A stretch of DNA of 64,000 nt from Pontiella agarivorans. Lineage in GTDB: Bacteria; Verrucomicrobiota; Kiritimatiellia; Kiritimatiellales; Pontiellaceae. The stretch lies in the NCBI RefSeq assembly GCF_034531395.1, contig NZ_JARVCO010000010.1:62001-126000 (forward strand), written 5' to 3'. The translations under genes and the position numbers were made by a program. Position 1 is the stretch's first letter. Every line of letters begins with the position of its first letter. Below, piece after piece: positions 42,549-51,686 of this stretch. Under the pieces are notes generated by a model, which did not search any database, was not told where the DNA came from, and was given only the letters and a program-made list of their open reading frames with translations.

Positions 42549-44734
42549 TATTCCGACTCCTTCATATCTTTCGTTTTCAGGCCGAAATCTTCCGGAGCAT
42601 CATCATCGAGATTATAGAGACTTCGAATGTCCTTTTCATCCATCGCGCCGAGAATCTTATGGCGAAACTCCTGAGTCAGCAGATCGGTTTCTTCGCGGGT
42701 ATCCACCACACGCGGCGTCATAATCATCAGAATTTCAGACCCCACCTTGGCCGTTTTGGTGCGTCCAAAAATCCAGCCGATATACGGAAGGCGGTTGAGA
42801 AACGGAATGCCCGTTCGTATTTTCTGATCGGTCCGCTCGATCAACCCGCCGAGAATCAGGGTCTGCCCGTCATCCACCTGTAGATTGGAACGGATTTCGC
42901 GGGTGTAGAATGTCGGGGCTTCATCATCTTGAGAATCTGCATCGATGGAGCGAACCGTCTGTTCCAGATCGAGTGTAACCATACGATAGTCATCGATTTT
43001 CGGCGTGACGGTCAGCGTGATTTTGGCATCGCGATAGTCGTAGGAATAGTTTTCTGTTCCGGAATCGGTCACACTGCTTTGTTCGATCGGAACTTCTTTA
43101 CCGAAGGAAACTTCCGCTTCCATGCCATCGCGTGTGAGAACGGTCGGCGAGGAAAGAACCTGCAGCCGATCATCATCCTGCGCGGCGTGAATAAGGGCCA
43201 TGGCCTTTTCATTGGCATTAAGCAGATAGGTCAGCCCGTCGGAAGCTTCCGAAAGAGCGGTCGCGCCGGAAGAAATTTCGTTCAACTCCAGACTGGCCGT
43301 CTGCGCGGCGGAATGAACGGGATCGCCGGAACCCAGAATCGACCATTCAATGCCGAGATCCAGACTTTCATCCAGTGTAACTTCCACCAGCACGGTTTCA
43401 ATCAGGACCTGGCGCCGGGACCGGTCGAGATCCTCAATGGTTTTGGCAATCTCGCTGTGCATGTTTGACGGAGCGTTGACGATAAGGGTGTTGGTATCTT
43501 CATCGGAGAGGATGATAACTTCTTCATCGATAGTCGTGCCGGCTACGTCGCCGGCAGCCGGCTGGGTATTGCTTCCCGTCTTTTTGGCGGTGGTATTATT
43601 TTTCGAAGTGTTGGTTTTTGTATTGGTGCTTTTGGAATTGGTCGATGTTTTTGTATTCGCTTTCGTACTTGTTTTACCCAATTCCTGTTCCTTGGCCTGC
43701 GATTGGGCATAGAGGCTGGAATATAGATCATCCAGAGTGGCACCGATGGTTTCGGCTTCAACGACCTTGAGGCGGTAGATTTTGGTGACGCGCTCGTTGG
43801 TGCCGTCGGCGCGGTCAAGCATGGTGATCCAGCGTTCAATCTCGGGTACCATGGCGGCGGTGGTGTTATGCGCCACCACCATATTCAGCCGGGCAATTGC
43901 AAAAAACTGCACGGCGGAACCGTCGTATCCGGTGCGGCGGTAAAAGATGTTGGAAAGCTCGCTCGCCACATCGGTGGCATCAGCGGTTTTCAGCACATAC
44001 TGCACAAGGACGGAGGACGGAACGTCCACGATAGCCAGCAGATCCTGCATCTGCTTGAGCCAGGCTTGCGTCCCCATCGCCACCAGAAGATTCGATCCGC
44101 TCATGCCGAATATCCGCTGCGGCTTTCCGCTGAAGTTGTTGAGAAAATCCTGCGCTGTGGAAGCATCGATGTTTTTCAGCTCAATGACGCCGATAATCGG
44201 TTTTCCCTCGGAATAGTCGGTTTCCTCTCCGACTTTTACGATTGGACGCAGCTCAGATGGAGAGAAAACCCAGACGCGGCCGCGTTCCATGCGCTGTACG
44301 CCGGCGGTATCGAGAATGGCATCGAACATTTCCAGTTTGTCGTCCCGTTCCCATTCCGTGACATTGCCGGCGCGAATGCTGACTTCCTGACTGACATTTA
44401 CTGAAGGGGAAATGATGAATTCCATACCGAGATCACGGCAGAGCACTTCAATGCAGTCTTTGAGGGTGATATTTTCCCAGTTTACGGCTACCTGCGATCC
44501 GGTGGCGGCGCGCGTGACGCTACTGTTAAGTAAGGGATTCGGGCCGGTTTCGGTATTGGATGCATTGACGGTTGCATTACCGACCTGACCACCGGGCCTG
44601 CCCCCTGCTCCGGAGAATCCACCCGGTCGGCGGCGTTGCTGGTTTTCCTGCTGATCCTGAGCGTGAGCAACCGGTAACTGACCGGCTATTAACACACTTA
44701 ACAATACAACCCCAAATCCCTTTTTACTCTGCAT
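42548..44734 (-). CDS. gspD: type II secretion secretin GspD
   Basis: A 728-residue outer-membrane secretin and the first gene of the operon. A signal peptide (MQSKKGFGVVLLSVLIAGQLPVAHA) and an Arg/Gly/Pro-rich segment precede N-domains (ITLKDCIEVLCRDLGMEFIISPSVN; IGVIELKNIDASTAQDFLNNF). The secretin domain has LSSPTVLTRDGMEAEVSFGKEVP and ends IPFLNRLPYIGWIFG...EILMIMTPRVV. One linker is Lys/Thr/Asn/Ser-rich low complexity (TKANTKTSTNSKSTNTKTN). The ATG at 44734 has AAGGGTG upstream; 44758 is an alternative. Confidence 0.95.
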   Translation of the reverse strand: MQSKKGFGVVLLSVLIAGQLPVAHAQDQQENQQRRRPGGFSGAGGRPGGQVGNATVNASNTETGPNPLLNSSVTRAATGSQVAVNWENITLKDCIEVLCRDLGMEFIISPSVNVSQEVSIRAGNVTEWERDDKLEMFDAILDTAGVQRMERGRVWVFSPSELRPIVKVGEETDYSEGKPIIGVIELKNIDASTAQDFLNNFSGKPQRIFGMSGSNLLVAMGTQAWLKQMQDLLAIVDVPSSVLVQYVLKTADATDVASELSNIFYRRTGYDGSAVQFFAIARLNMVVAHNTTAAMVPEIERWITMLDRADGTNERVTKIYRLKVVEAETIGATLDDLYSSLYAQSQAKEQELGKTSTKANTKTSTNSKSTNTKTNTSKNNTTAKKTGSNTQPAAGDVAGTTIDEEVIILSDEDTNTLIVNAPSNMHSEIAKTIEDLDRSRRQVLIETVLVEVTLDESLDLGIEWSILGSGDPVHSAAQTASLELNEISSGATALSEASDGLTYLLNANEKAMALIHAAQDDDRLQVLSSPTVLTRDGMEAEVSFGKEVPIEQSSVTDSGTENYSYDYRDAKITLTVTPKIDDYRMVTLDLEQTVRSIDADSQDDEAPTFYTREIRSNLQVDDGQTLILGGLIERTDQKIRTGIPFLNRLPYIGWIFGRTKTAKVGSEILMIMTPRVVDTREETDLLTQEFRHKILGAMDEKDIRSLYNLDDDAPEDFGLKTKDMKESE

Positions 44735-44856
44735 ATGTGCACCCTTGTGTTGATTCAAGCCCGTCAGTTTTTATCCATTTCTTTATGAGACGTTATAAAC
44801 GTGTTCAATAAAGACAGGCCCGCATCAAATAAAAACACGGACCTTTTCTATGCGAT

Positions 44857-44884
44857 AAAAAAAGACGGGAAGGGTTCCCGTCTT
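44857..44884 (-). terminator. rho-independent terminator
   Basis: On the minus strand AAGACGGGAA, loop CCC, TTCCCGTCTT, then TTTTT. It ends the small-gene transcript (TM protein, HIT, Minf_1886) eight bases after the stop at 44893, ahead of gspD. Confidence 0.88.
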
Positions 44885-44892
44885 ATTGCAGT

Positions 44893-45324
44893 TTATTTCT
44901 GTATTTTTAAAATCAACTGATTGTAATCGGCTTTGTATTCTTCAACGCATGAGAATTGGGCCGGCTTAAAGGGTTTGATGAACGCCTCATGAAAATCATA
45001 GCCATTCATAAAATCTTCGATCGTATCCTCTTCAGTCTTTCCAAGCAGTCCCGCATCAATCAGGTTGAATACAATATGACCGAAATCGACGCATTCGTTG
45101 ATCCCCCATTCGGACAGAACGCGTTTCGTGAGCGGTCCGAATTCCTGAAGCGCATATTCACGCATACCTTCGAGCAGTTCCCCTCCGGAAACATGACGCG
45201 GTTGCTCAAGTTTACGGACCGTGTGGTCCAGTCCTTCCCGCACAAAAATATAAGCCTGAACTGTATAGCGCCCATCCTTCGCGAGGATTGGCTCCAACAA
45301 TTCATTTAAACCCGGATTATTCAT
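44893..45324 (-). CDS. Minf_1886 family protein
   Basis: A 143-residue protein of the uncharacterised Minf_1886 family, known mainly from Verrucomicrobia and Planctomycetes. Typical stretches are LEPILAKDGRYTVQAYIFVREGLDHTVRKL, RHVSGGELLEGMREYALQEFGPLTKRVLSEWGI, and FGHIVFNLIDAGLLGKTEEDT near the end. The function is unknown. It overlaps the HIT gene by eight bases, so the two are coupled. Confidence 0.85.
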   Translation of the reverse strand: MNNPGLNELLEPILAKDGRYTVQAYIFVREGLDHTVRKLEQPRHVSGGELLEGMREYALQEFGPLTKRVLSEWGINECVDFGHIVFNLIDAGLLGKTEEDTIEDFMNGYDFHEAFIKPFKPAQFSCVEEYKADYNQLILKIQK

Positions 45325-45739
45325 AATTAAGCTGTTTCTGCAGTTTCTCTGCTAAATCATTCATTTCTTCAAAATCGTTATATACTTTCGGATTCCAGTT
45401 CCAGTGGTGTCCATCGTTGTTAAAACGCGGAATAACGTGAATATGGATATGTTCCACCTCCTGACCGGATGCTTTTCCGTTGTTCTGCATAATATTGACG
45501 CCGTCCGCACCGAGTCCGTTCATTTGTGCTGCGGCGATTTTTTTGGCCGTCAGGTGCATTTCAGCCAGTATTTCATCGGGGGTTTCCGTGACCGGATCAT
45601 AATGTTTTTTGGGAATCACGAGAACATGCCCCTTGATAATCGGACCAATATCCATGAAAACGAGCACCTCCTCGCTCTCATAAACCACCGTGGCCGGAAT
45701 CTCCTTATTCACGATTTTACAGAAAATACAGTCACTCAT
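45317..45739 (-). CDS. HIT family nucleotide hydrolase/transferase
   Basis: A 140-residue HIT protein (HinT-like). The N-terminal zinc-type CIFCKIVNKEIPATVVYE leads into VLVFMDIGPIIKGHVLVIPKKH, and the catalytic triad is HIHIHVIP. Family members hydrolyse nucleoside phosphoramidates or dinucleoside polyphosphates. The ATG at 45739 (GGAGC upstream) is preferred to a start seven codons earlier. It sits between the TM-protein and Minf_1886 genes with short overlaps at both ends. Confidence 0.92.
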   Translation of the reverse strand: MSDCIFCKIVNKEIPATVVYESEEVLVFMDIGPIIKGHVLVIPKKHYDPVTETPDEILAEMHLTAKKIAAAQMNGLGADGVNIMQNNGKASGQEVEHIHIHVIPRFNNDGHHWNWNPKVYNDFEEMNDLAEKLQKQLNYE

Positions 45740-45929
45740 GAATTTGCTCCGTTTTTTCAATCTGTTCGGGTTGCGGGTCCAGCGGCGGAGAAGGCCGGCG
45801 GTTATTCAAATAAAGATACCGTGCACCGAAACCGAGAATAAACAACAAACAGATTATCAGAATATAAAGTTTTTCCTGATTACTGATCCAGAATGCCGCC
45901 TGAAATGGACTGTTTTTTTTATCGGACAT
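45732..45929 (-). CDS. small single-pass membrane protein, 65 residues
   Basis: One hydrophobic helix (EKLYILIICLLFILGFGARYLYL) between a short polar N-terminus and a Pro/Glu-rich C-terminus (RRPSPPLDPQPEQIEKTEQIHE). It overlaps the HIT start by eight bases, which supports it as a real, coupled gene. No family is recognised; the helix followed by a Pro-rich stretch is similar to the anchor of ComEA-like proteins, but the helix-hairpin-helix domain is missing. Confidence 0.6.
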   Translation of the reverse strand: MSDKKNSPFQAAFWISNQEKLYILIICLLFILGFGARYLYLNNRRPSPPLDPQPEQIEKTEQIHE

Positions 45930-45992
45930 GCGGAAAATGTAGCAGACCCACGGACGATTTCTATTTCAAAACACCACAGGTCTCCTCGGTTT

Positions 45993-46007
45993 TTCCAATC
46001 CTTGGAA
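45993..46007. repeat. 15-bp palindrome, copy 14
   Basis: TTCCAATCCTTGGAA, intergenic; with flanks it makes a TTTTTCC/GGAAAAA stem between the Spy-like terminator and the TM-protein gene. Confidence 0.9.
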
Positions 46008-46023
46008 AAACAAATTCGCCGCA

Positions 46024-46062
46024 CAAAAAAAAAGACGCCGTCCGGTAAACCGGACAGCGCCG
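46024..46062 (-). terminator. rho-independent terminator of the Spy-like gene
   Basis: GTCCGG, loop TTTA, CCGGAC form the core of a longer stem (one mismatch), followed on the minus strand by nine or more T. It begins 19 bases after the stop at 46082. Confidence 0.85.
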
Positions 46063-46081
46063 TACTATGAAAAAGAACTCA

Positions 46082-46681
46082 TTAAGGTGCTGCAGGAGAC
46101 TGCGGTGGCATTTTATCCTTTTCACGGTCAGGACCCCGTGATGAATCATCGCCATTGCGTCGACCACCATGCTCTCTCCATTTATTCCGCGCCTTGTCCA
46201 TAAACTGCATAAATTTATCTTTTCCAAGAATCCGCTCCATTTGAATCCGATTACGCGCCAGAATTTTCATCTGTTCTGCCTGGGCATCTGTTACCTCATC
46301 AATGGCCGCAAAGATTTCATCCTGCGGTGCGCTTTCCTCTTCCATTTTTTTGAGGTTTTTCTTTTTTTCTTCAATATCCAGATAGGCCGCGCGCATCTGC
46401 TCTTTCATCTGGTTCTGCAACTCCGTAATTTGCAGTTTCTGCTCCTCGGTCACCCCGAGTTCCTTCAGCGTCTTCTCCATGATCTGGAGCCGGCGCTCAT
46501 TCATTTTTTCTCGTTCTTCCGGTGTAAGCTCACGACGCTCACCCCGGCGACCATCGCGATCATGTCCACTCTTGCGCTGTTCATAGCGGATTTCCGACTC
46601 GCCGCGCGGCGGTTCATCGGCTTTGCTCAACGTCGGCAGTGCCAACAACACTGCACTTAACATCATCATCTGTTTCTTCAT
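46082..46681 (-). CDS. Spy/CpxP-like periplasmic protein
   Basis: A 199-residue exported protein with signal peptide (MKKQMMMLSAVLLALPTLSKA). The middle is a long helical region with LTPEEREKMNERRLQIMEKTLKELGVTEEQKLQITELQNQM and MERILGKDKFMQFMDKAR, which resembles the LTxxQ-containing Spy/CpxP/heavy-metal-sensor proteins. Both ends are charged and low complexity. Likely a periplasmic chaperone or stress sensor (inference). It is monocistronic, with its own terminator. Confidence 0.72.
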   Translation of the reverse strand: MKKQMMMLSAVLLALPTLSKADEPPRGESEIRYEQRKSGHDRDGRRGERRELTPEEREKMNERRLQIMEKTLKELGVTEEQKLQITELQNQMKEQMRAAYLDIEEKKKNLKKMEEESAPQDEIFAAIDEVTDAQAEQMKILARNRIQMERILGKDKFMQFMDKARNKWREHGGRRNGDDSSRGPDREKDKMPPQSPAAP

Positions 46682-46740
46682 CGTAATAACCTCCGGAACG
46701 GGTACTCGAGTGTATAACGAAACTAACAGGCCGATATTGC

Positions 46741-47868
46741 CTACAAAAGTTCAAACTTTTTCGGGCAGGCCGCCAGAAAACGGAATCCGTCCTCCGTGAC
46801 CACCACAGTATCTTCTATCCGAACCCCGCCGAGTCCCGGATAATAAAGTCCCGGTTCAATCGTAATCACATGCCCGGCTTCCAGAATTTCTCCGGATTTT
46901 CCAATTCTTGGCCGCTCATGAATATCCAGCCCCACCCCATGGCCGGTACCATGAATAAAACCAACGTGCCGGCCCTCTTTTTCCAAGGTCTGGAAACCAC
47001 GCTGTTCAAAAATATCGCAGCAGTTTCGGTGAATTTCATCGCCGCAGATGCCCGGTTTCACCATTTTCAGTGCCGAAAGTTGCGCCGCTTTTACTGCATT
47101 ATACAGTTTTTTCAGCTCCGGGTTCGCCGGGCCGCGGCAGACTGTGCGGGTTATATCGCCCCAATAGCCTGTTTTTTCGGAACGAGGGAAAATATCGATA
47201 ATGATCGACTGACCCGCTGAAAGCGGGCCGTGGCCTCGCTCGTGCGGATCGGTTCCTTGATCACCGCCGGCAACAATGGTTTCCACCCCGGCGCAATCGT
47301 AATCAATCAACGTTTTATGAATCCGTTGCCGAACCGTTTCCGAGGTCAGTTTTTCTTTTCCCTTATAAAGGAACCCGTTTTTTGCAATCCGAGAGGAGCC
47401 AATGAGTTCGATACCCGCCTTCATCGCAGCAACTGCGGCACGCTGACTTTTCCGGAGTTTGGAAATTTCGGCGGCAGTTTTCACGTTACGTTCGGGACAG
47501 ACCGGATTTTTTTCGACCGAAACCGAAATTCCTTTTTTTTCAAGATCCTGAAAAAGTCCTGTCGGAAAATCGGCTGGTACTTTGAGCTGACGGACTCCGG
47601 CTTTTTTCATCAGGGCCGGAATCTGTTCGGAAAAATCCCACGCATTTTTTCCGGAGAGCCCGAGATCCTGCGGAGTGTAAACCTGTGTTCCGGGGGTCGA
47701 TTGGCTGCACGCCCGCCCTTTTTCCATCGGGGAAACACAGAGCAATCCGCCGCTGGCGGTTTTCAGGAAAAGAAAAGCGTCGGGTGCGGTAAACCCACTT
47801 AAATAGTGGATATTTGTGGTGCTCGGGGATGATCCTGAGCATAAAATCAGACCTGTTAATTTATTCAT
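46741..47868 (-). CDS. M24 family metallopeptidase (Xaa-Pro aminopeptidase-like)
   Basis: A 375-residue pita-bread metallopeptidase. The N-terminal creatinase-type domain (NIHYLSGFTAPDAFLFL) precedes the catalytic domain. Metal ligands are Asp in IIDIFPR, Asp in WGDITRTV, His in GTGHGVGLDIHE, Glu in TIEPGLYYP and Glu in VRIEDTVVV. It removes an N-terminal residue before proline or is a related dipeptidase. A palindrome copy at 46981-46995 is read as FQTLE; a near-copy lies at 46899-46913. Confidence 0.92.
   Translation of the reverse strand: MNKLTGLILCSGSSPSTTNIHYLSGFTAPDAFLFLKTASGGLLCVSPMEKGRACSQSTPGTQVYTPQDLGLSGKNAWDFSEQIPALMKKAGVRQLKVPADFPTGLFQDLEKKGISVSVEKNPVCPERNVKTAAEISKLRKSQRAAVAAMKAGIELIGSSRIAKNGFLYKGKEKLTSETVRQRIHKTLIDYDCAGVETIVAGGDQGTDPHERGHGPLSAGQSIIIDIFPRSEKTGYWGDITRTVCRGPANPELKKLYNAVKAAQLSALKMVKPGICGDEIHRNCCDIFEQRGFQTLEKEGRHVGFIHGTGHGVGLDIHERPRIGKSGEILEAGHVITIEPGLYYPGLGGVRIEDTVVVTEDGFRFLAACPKKFELL
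46981..46995. repeat. 15-bp palindrome, copy 15
   Basis: TTCCAAGGTCTGGAA in the M24 peptidase gene, read FQTLE. Confidence 0.9.
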
Positions 47869-48171
47869 CCGGGCACAACCTCCTTGGATATGAAGCCTTA
47901 TAAAAACCCCACTGATCAGTAGGACATTTTTGTTCTAACATTTTACCAACAATCTGAAAGCTATCTTGTGGTTGATCCAGTTGTACCATCCACATTTTGT
48001 GGTTCCATTTTTTTTAGAACTAAATATACCCAGAATACTTGAGCTTCTGAACCGCATGCACTACCTTCCAACATTGCATTACACAACTGCTCGTCAGGGG
48101 GAAGTATCTGCCTGTTAATAACTTGTCAATAAGTTCCGGCAGCCTGTTAAGGGGAAAGATTTTAAGAGAAA
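47869..48171. promoter_or_regulatory. dnaA upstream region
   Basis: A 303-base divergent gap between the M24 gene and dnaA. It is AT-rich and must hold both promoters. It contains TGTGGTTGA and TTTGTGGTT, which resemble DnaA boxes only loosely. AAGGGGAAAG lies 15-20 bases before the dnaA ATG. Confidence 0.45.
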
Positions 48172-49551
48172 ATGAACAAAGATAGCTCAAAAATTTGGGA
48201 AGAAGCCTGTAAACAGCTGAAAGGTATTCTCTCCGGCGATATTTACGATCGCTGGATTGCTGTTATTCAATGTCTGGATATTAATGGCCGCACGATGCGT
48301 CTGGCTGTTGCCAACGATTTTTATAAAGACTGGCTGGAAGAAAACTATTTTCCGATGATCCGCAAAGCCGTGATGGTGGTCAGCGGTGAGGAAATGGATA
48401 TTACACTGGAAGTGGACTCCAGCGCATTTGATTCCAATAAAGAAGAACAACCGGAACCGGAACCTCAGCCCTCGCTGTCGATTCCGAATCCGTTCGAAAA
48501 GAAAAAGACCAACCACAATCTGAATCCGAACTACACCTTTGATTCCTACGTGGTCGGCTCCGCCAATCAGTTTGCCCACGCGGCGTCTATGGCCGCAGCC
48601 AATTCGCCTTCTCGAACCTATAACCCGCTGTTCATCTACGGCGGTGTGGGACTGGGAAAAACCCACCTGATGCAGGCGATCGGAAATCATATTATTTCCA
48701 AAAAACCGCGCGCAAAAGTGTGCTATATCACCTGTGAAACATTCACGAATGAATATATTGAAGCCCTACAGAACAACAATGTGTCCAATTTCCGGAAAAA
48801 ATACCGGAAAATCGACATGCTGATGATCGACGATATCCAATTTCTCGACGGTAAACAGCGGTTGCAGGAAGAATTTTTCCATACCTTCAATACCCTTTTT
48901 GAAAGTCATAAACAGATTGTGCTCACTTCCGACCGCACACCGAGCGAAATGGCCGGGCTGGCACCGCGCCTCATTTCCCGCTTTGAGTGGGGTCTGGTGA
49001 CGGAGCTCGGAAAACCGGATGTAGAAACCCGCACCGCCATTCTGCGTAAAAAAGCCGAACTGCTGAATCTGAATATTAACCACGAATTACTGGATTATCT
49101 TGCCCAGCGCGTTTCTTCGAATGTCCGGAGTCTGGAAGGAGCCCTTATCCGTGTGGCCACCTTCATGTCGCTGACCAATCAGCAGGTGGATATCCAGAAA
49201 GTGGAAGAACTCCTTCATGATCTTCTCGATAAAGAGTCCGCCGCCGCGATCAGCGTCGACCTTATTCAGCGCACGGTTGCCGAGCACTTTGATCTGCGTC
49301 CGCAGGATCTCACTGGAAAAAAACGCTCGAAAGACATTGCCTGGCCGCGCCAGATTGCCATGCACCTTTCGCGTACTATGACCTCGCAGTCATATCCGGT
49401 CATCGGCGAGCAGTTCTGCCGCAATCATGCGACGATTCTCTATGCTCATGATCAGGTATCCGAAAAATCAAAAGACAACCGCAACCTTCAGCAGACCCTC
49501 TCAATCCTGAAGGACAAAGTGAATAAAAACGCTGCCAAAGCACTTGTTTAA
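48172..49551 (+). CDS. dnaA: chromosomal replication initiator DnaA
   Basis: A 459-residue initiator. Domain I (IWEEACKQLKGILSGDIYDRWIAVIQ) leads to a short acidic linker (KEEQPEPEPQP). The AAA+ domain begins NPNYTFDSYVVGSANQFAHAAS, with Walker A GGVGLGKTHLMQAIG and Walker B LMIDDIQFL. Domain IV contains the DNA-binding signature FCRNHATILYAHDQV. Length is normal. It is followed by a strong terminator and then by the origin candidate and dnaN. Confidence 0.98.
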   Translation: MNKDSSKIWEEACKQLKGILSGDIYDRWIAVIQCLDINGRTMRLAVANDFYKDWLEENYFPMIRKAVMVVSGEEMDITLEVDSSAFDSNKEEQPEPEPQPSLSIPNPFEKKKTNHNLNPNYTFDSYVVGSANQFAHAASMAAANSPSRTYNPLFIYGGVGLGKTHLMQAIGNHIISKKPRAKVCYITCETFTNEYIEALQNNNVSNFRKKYRKIDMLMIDDIQFLDGKQRLQEEFFHTFNTLFESHKQIVLTSDRTPSEMAGLAPRLISRFEWGLVTELGKPDVETRTAILRKKAELLNLNINHELLDYLAQRVSSNVRSLEGALIRVATFMSLTNQQVDIQKVEELLHDLLDKESAAAISVDLIQRTVAEHFDLRPQDLTGKKRSKDIAWPRQIAMHLSRTMTSQSYPVIGEQFCRNHATILYAHDQVSEKSKDNRNLQQTLSILKDKVNKNAAKALV

Positions 49552-49580
49552 ACGTTTTATAATCCTGACATATTCTTCGG

Positions 49581-49606
49581 GCCGCCTTCTGGGCGGCTTT
49601 TTTTTT
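49581..49606 (+). terminator. rho-independent terminator of dnaA
   Basis: GCCGCC (49581-49586), loop TTCTG, GGCGGC (49592-49597), then nine T. Confidence 0.9.
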
Positions 49607-50350
49607 AGTTAGTCCCGGCTTCCGGATTCGCTGTACTCCCCTCAAAATATTGCAGCACGCACAACAAAACAGAAAGAGGCCGCCATATTTTCCACTCCAT
49701 GTGGCTGCACAACGGCAACAGGGTTACTTATCCTCTGAATAATTCATCAATAATGAGACAGAGCACCGCGCTTCCCTCTTCGCGATCTGCAGTGCTCCCC
49801 CTCCTTATAAATATGTATACCAATGAAATAAGGAATATCGGGGTATCCCGGTTATTCTTCCGCTACTGAATTGGACGGACTTTTCCGGCTTCAGGTTGGG
49901 CTTATACAGACGAAGCTTCAGATACGTAGACCCCCGGAAAAATGTCTGATCAATTGAACAAATCCGGATGCTTCGTCTGCCTTCTCTTCTCCCCCGTGTC
50001 CCCCTTCTAATATTCCTGCTTCCAATGGTTGGAAAGAGCGCCGGTTTCAGGCATTCTTTTTTCATTATTCGAAACCGATTCAGTGTTCATGAACACCGGC
50101 CAAAAACGTTAATGGCCTGTTAATGAAAATTGAATAACCTGTGGAGTTTCTGATGATGAGTTTAATAACTCAAGGTTGTGAACAGCTGGACCTGATTATG
50201 CCCAGCTTATCAACAGGGTTGTTATGTTTTTCAAACTTTTACAGGTGACTGGGTTACGGAAAATAAGTAGGTTTTTAGGCGGTTATTCACAGACCATACT
50301 AATAGTGATTTTTATAAAATAGATATATATATATTACAGGAGGCTTGTTA
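49607..50350. other. candidate replication origin (oriC) between dnaA and dnaN
   Basis: A gene-free stretch of about 740 bases. DnaA-box-like words are TTATTCACA (50283-50291) and TTATCAACA (50207-50215), with weaker ones nearby. A very AT-rich block (about 50292-50340, including ATATATATAT) could unwind. Short AT-rich repeats such as GTTAATGGCCTGTTAATG lie around 50108-50125. One palindrome copy (50020-50034) is present. Location beside dnaA and dnaN supports the call; box quality is only moderate. Confidence 0.5.
50020..50034. repeat. 15-bp palindrome, copy 16
   Basis: TTCCAATGGTTGGAA within the oriC candidate. Confidence 0.9.
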
Positions 50351-51445
50351 ATGAAGTTCAGCATCGAGAAGGATCAGATTCTGGAAGCGCTGCAGAAGGT
50401 GCAATCTATCGTAGGTCAGCGCACCACGTTGCCGATTCTTTCCAATGTGCTGCTTGAGGCAAGCAACGGAAAACTCACACTGACCACCACGGACATGGAG
50501 GTGAGCGTGCGGACGAGCATTGAGGCCGACATTGATGAGGACGGAGCCACCACTCTTCCGGCCCGCCGTTTCTTCAGCATTTGCCGGGACCTTCCCAGTC
50601 ATCAGGTGGATATCGGGGTGAGCAATGAGGATGTAGCTACAATTTTATCCGGCTCCTATAATTGTAAGCTGGAAGGGCTTTCGAAAGATGATTTTCCGCC
50701 GATGCCTACATTCGAAGAGAGTTTCTCCTATACGCTTCAGCAAGGTACCCTGAAGGATATCCTGCAGAAAACCTCTTACGCGGCCAGTACAGACGAATCC
50801 AGGGCGATTCTGAACGGTTCTCTGATGGCTTTCCGGGACAGTAAGCTGACGGTGGTCTGTACGGATGGCCGCCGTCTGGCACTCGTTGAGCAGGAAATTG
50901 ATATGCCGGATGATGCGGAAACCGACATTGTGGTGCCGACCAAGGCGGTTAATGAATTGATCAAAACGCTGGGCGATGAAGGTGAAGCGAGTATTAAAAT
51001 GTCGTCCACACAGGTGGCGATAGAATTTGGAAATATCTTCATTATTTCAAAGCTCGTTGATGGAACGTACCCGAATTACCGTCAGGTAATTCCATCGCAG
51101 TGTGAAGAGCGCATTGCAATCGACCGTGAAATGCTGCAAAGCGCAGTACGCCGTGTTTCGCTGATGCTTGATGATCAGGCGGCTTCGGTGAAAATCCAGA
51201 TTACGGAAAACCGTATGGAATTGCTGACCTCTTCTCCGGAAATCGGTGAATCAAGGGAAGCTGTGCCGGTGAAATATTCTGGTAAGGATATCACGATTGC
51301 ATTCAACCCGGCCTTTTTGATGGCTCCGCTGAAACATCTGGATTCAGACGAAATCTATCTGGAACTTTCTGACGAGCTCAGTCCTGGGGTGATTAAAACG
51401 AATGTACCGTTCCTTTACGTGATTATGCCGATCCGTGTGAGCTAG
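50351..51445 (+). CDS. dnaN: DNA polymerase III beta sliding clamp
   Basis: A 364-residue clamp of three similar domains. It begins MKFSIEKDQILEALQKVQSIVGQRTTLPILSNVLLEA and contains STDESRAILNGSLMAFRDSKL and IISKLVDGTYPNYRQVIP; the C-terminus VPFLYVIMPIRVS is the conserved end. AGGAGG lies eight bases before the ATG at 50351; a TTG at 50345 would add two residues and is unlikely. Confidence 0.98.
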   Translation: MKFSIEKDQILEALQKVQSIVGQRTTLPILSNVLLEASNGKLTLTTTDMEVSVRTSIEADIDEDGATTLPARRFFSICRDLPSHQVDIGVSNEDVATILSGSYNCKLEGLSKDDFPPMPTFEESFSYTLQQGTLKDILQKTSYAASTDESRAILNGSLMAFRDSKLTVVCTDGRRLALVEQEIDMPDDAETDIVVPTKAVNELIKTLGDEGEASIKMSSTQVAIEFGNIFIISKLVDGTYPNYRQVIPSQCEERIAIDREMLQSAVRRVSLMLDDQAASVKIQITENRMELLTSSPEIGESREAVPVKYSGKDITIAFNPAFLMAPLKHLDSDEIYLELSDELSPGVIKTNVPFLYVIMPIRVS

Positions 51446-51551
51446 TTCCGGAAAACGATACTGAAATGGAAAAAGGACGGCGTTTTCGCTGTCCTTTTTG
51501 GTCTCAATAAAAAAAGAAATCCACGAATGAATTTCCTGTCCTGTCGTAAAA

Positions 51552-51626
51552 TGGTTGCCGAACTAGGGGTCGAACCTAGACTAAGCGAGTCAGAGTCGCT
51601 TGTGCTGCCATTACACCATTCGGCAA
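51552..51626 (-). tRNA. tRNA-Gln (anticodon CUG)
   Basis: On the minus strand the acceptor TTGCCGA (51620-51626) pairs with TCGGCAA (51555-51561). The CCA end is encoded (51552-51554). The anticodon stem AGCGA/TCGCT encloses the loop CTCTGAC with anticodon CTG. The T-arm has TAGGTTCGACCCCTA. All arms fold, and the identity is glutamine reading CAG. Confidence 0.96.
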
Positions 51627-51686
51627 TGAATGAGGGCAGAAAGTAGCTATTTCTCTGAATCGGATCAAGCAGGTTTTAACGAAAAA

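Noticed and set aside
47869-48171. Origin upstream of dnaA
   Set aside because: Only loose DnaA-box matches; the dnaA-dnaN gap is longer, more AT-rich and has better boxes.
49805-50065. 86-codon minus-strand frame in the dnaA-dnaN gap
   Set aside because: Arg/Tyr-rich translation without domain character, no ribosome-binding site, and the region looks like an origin.
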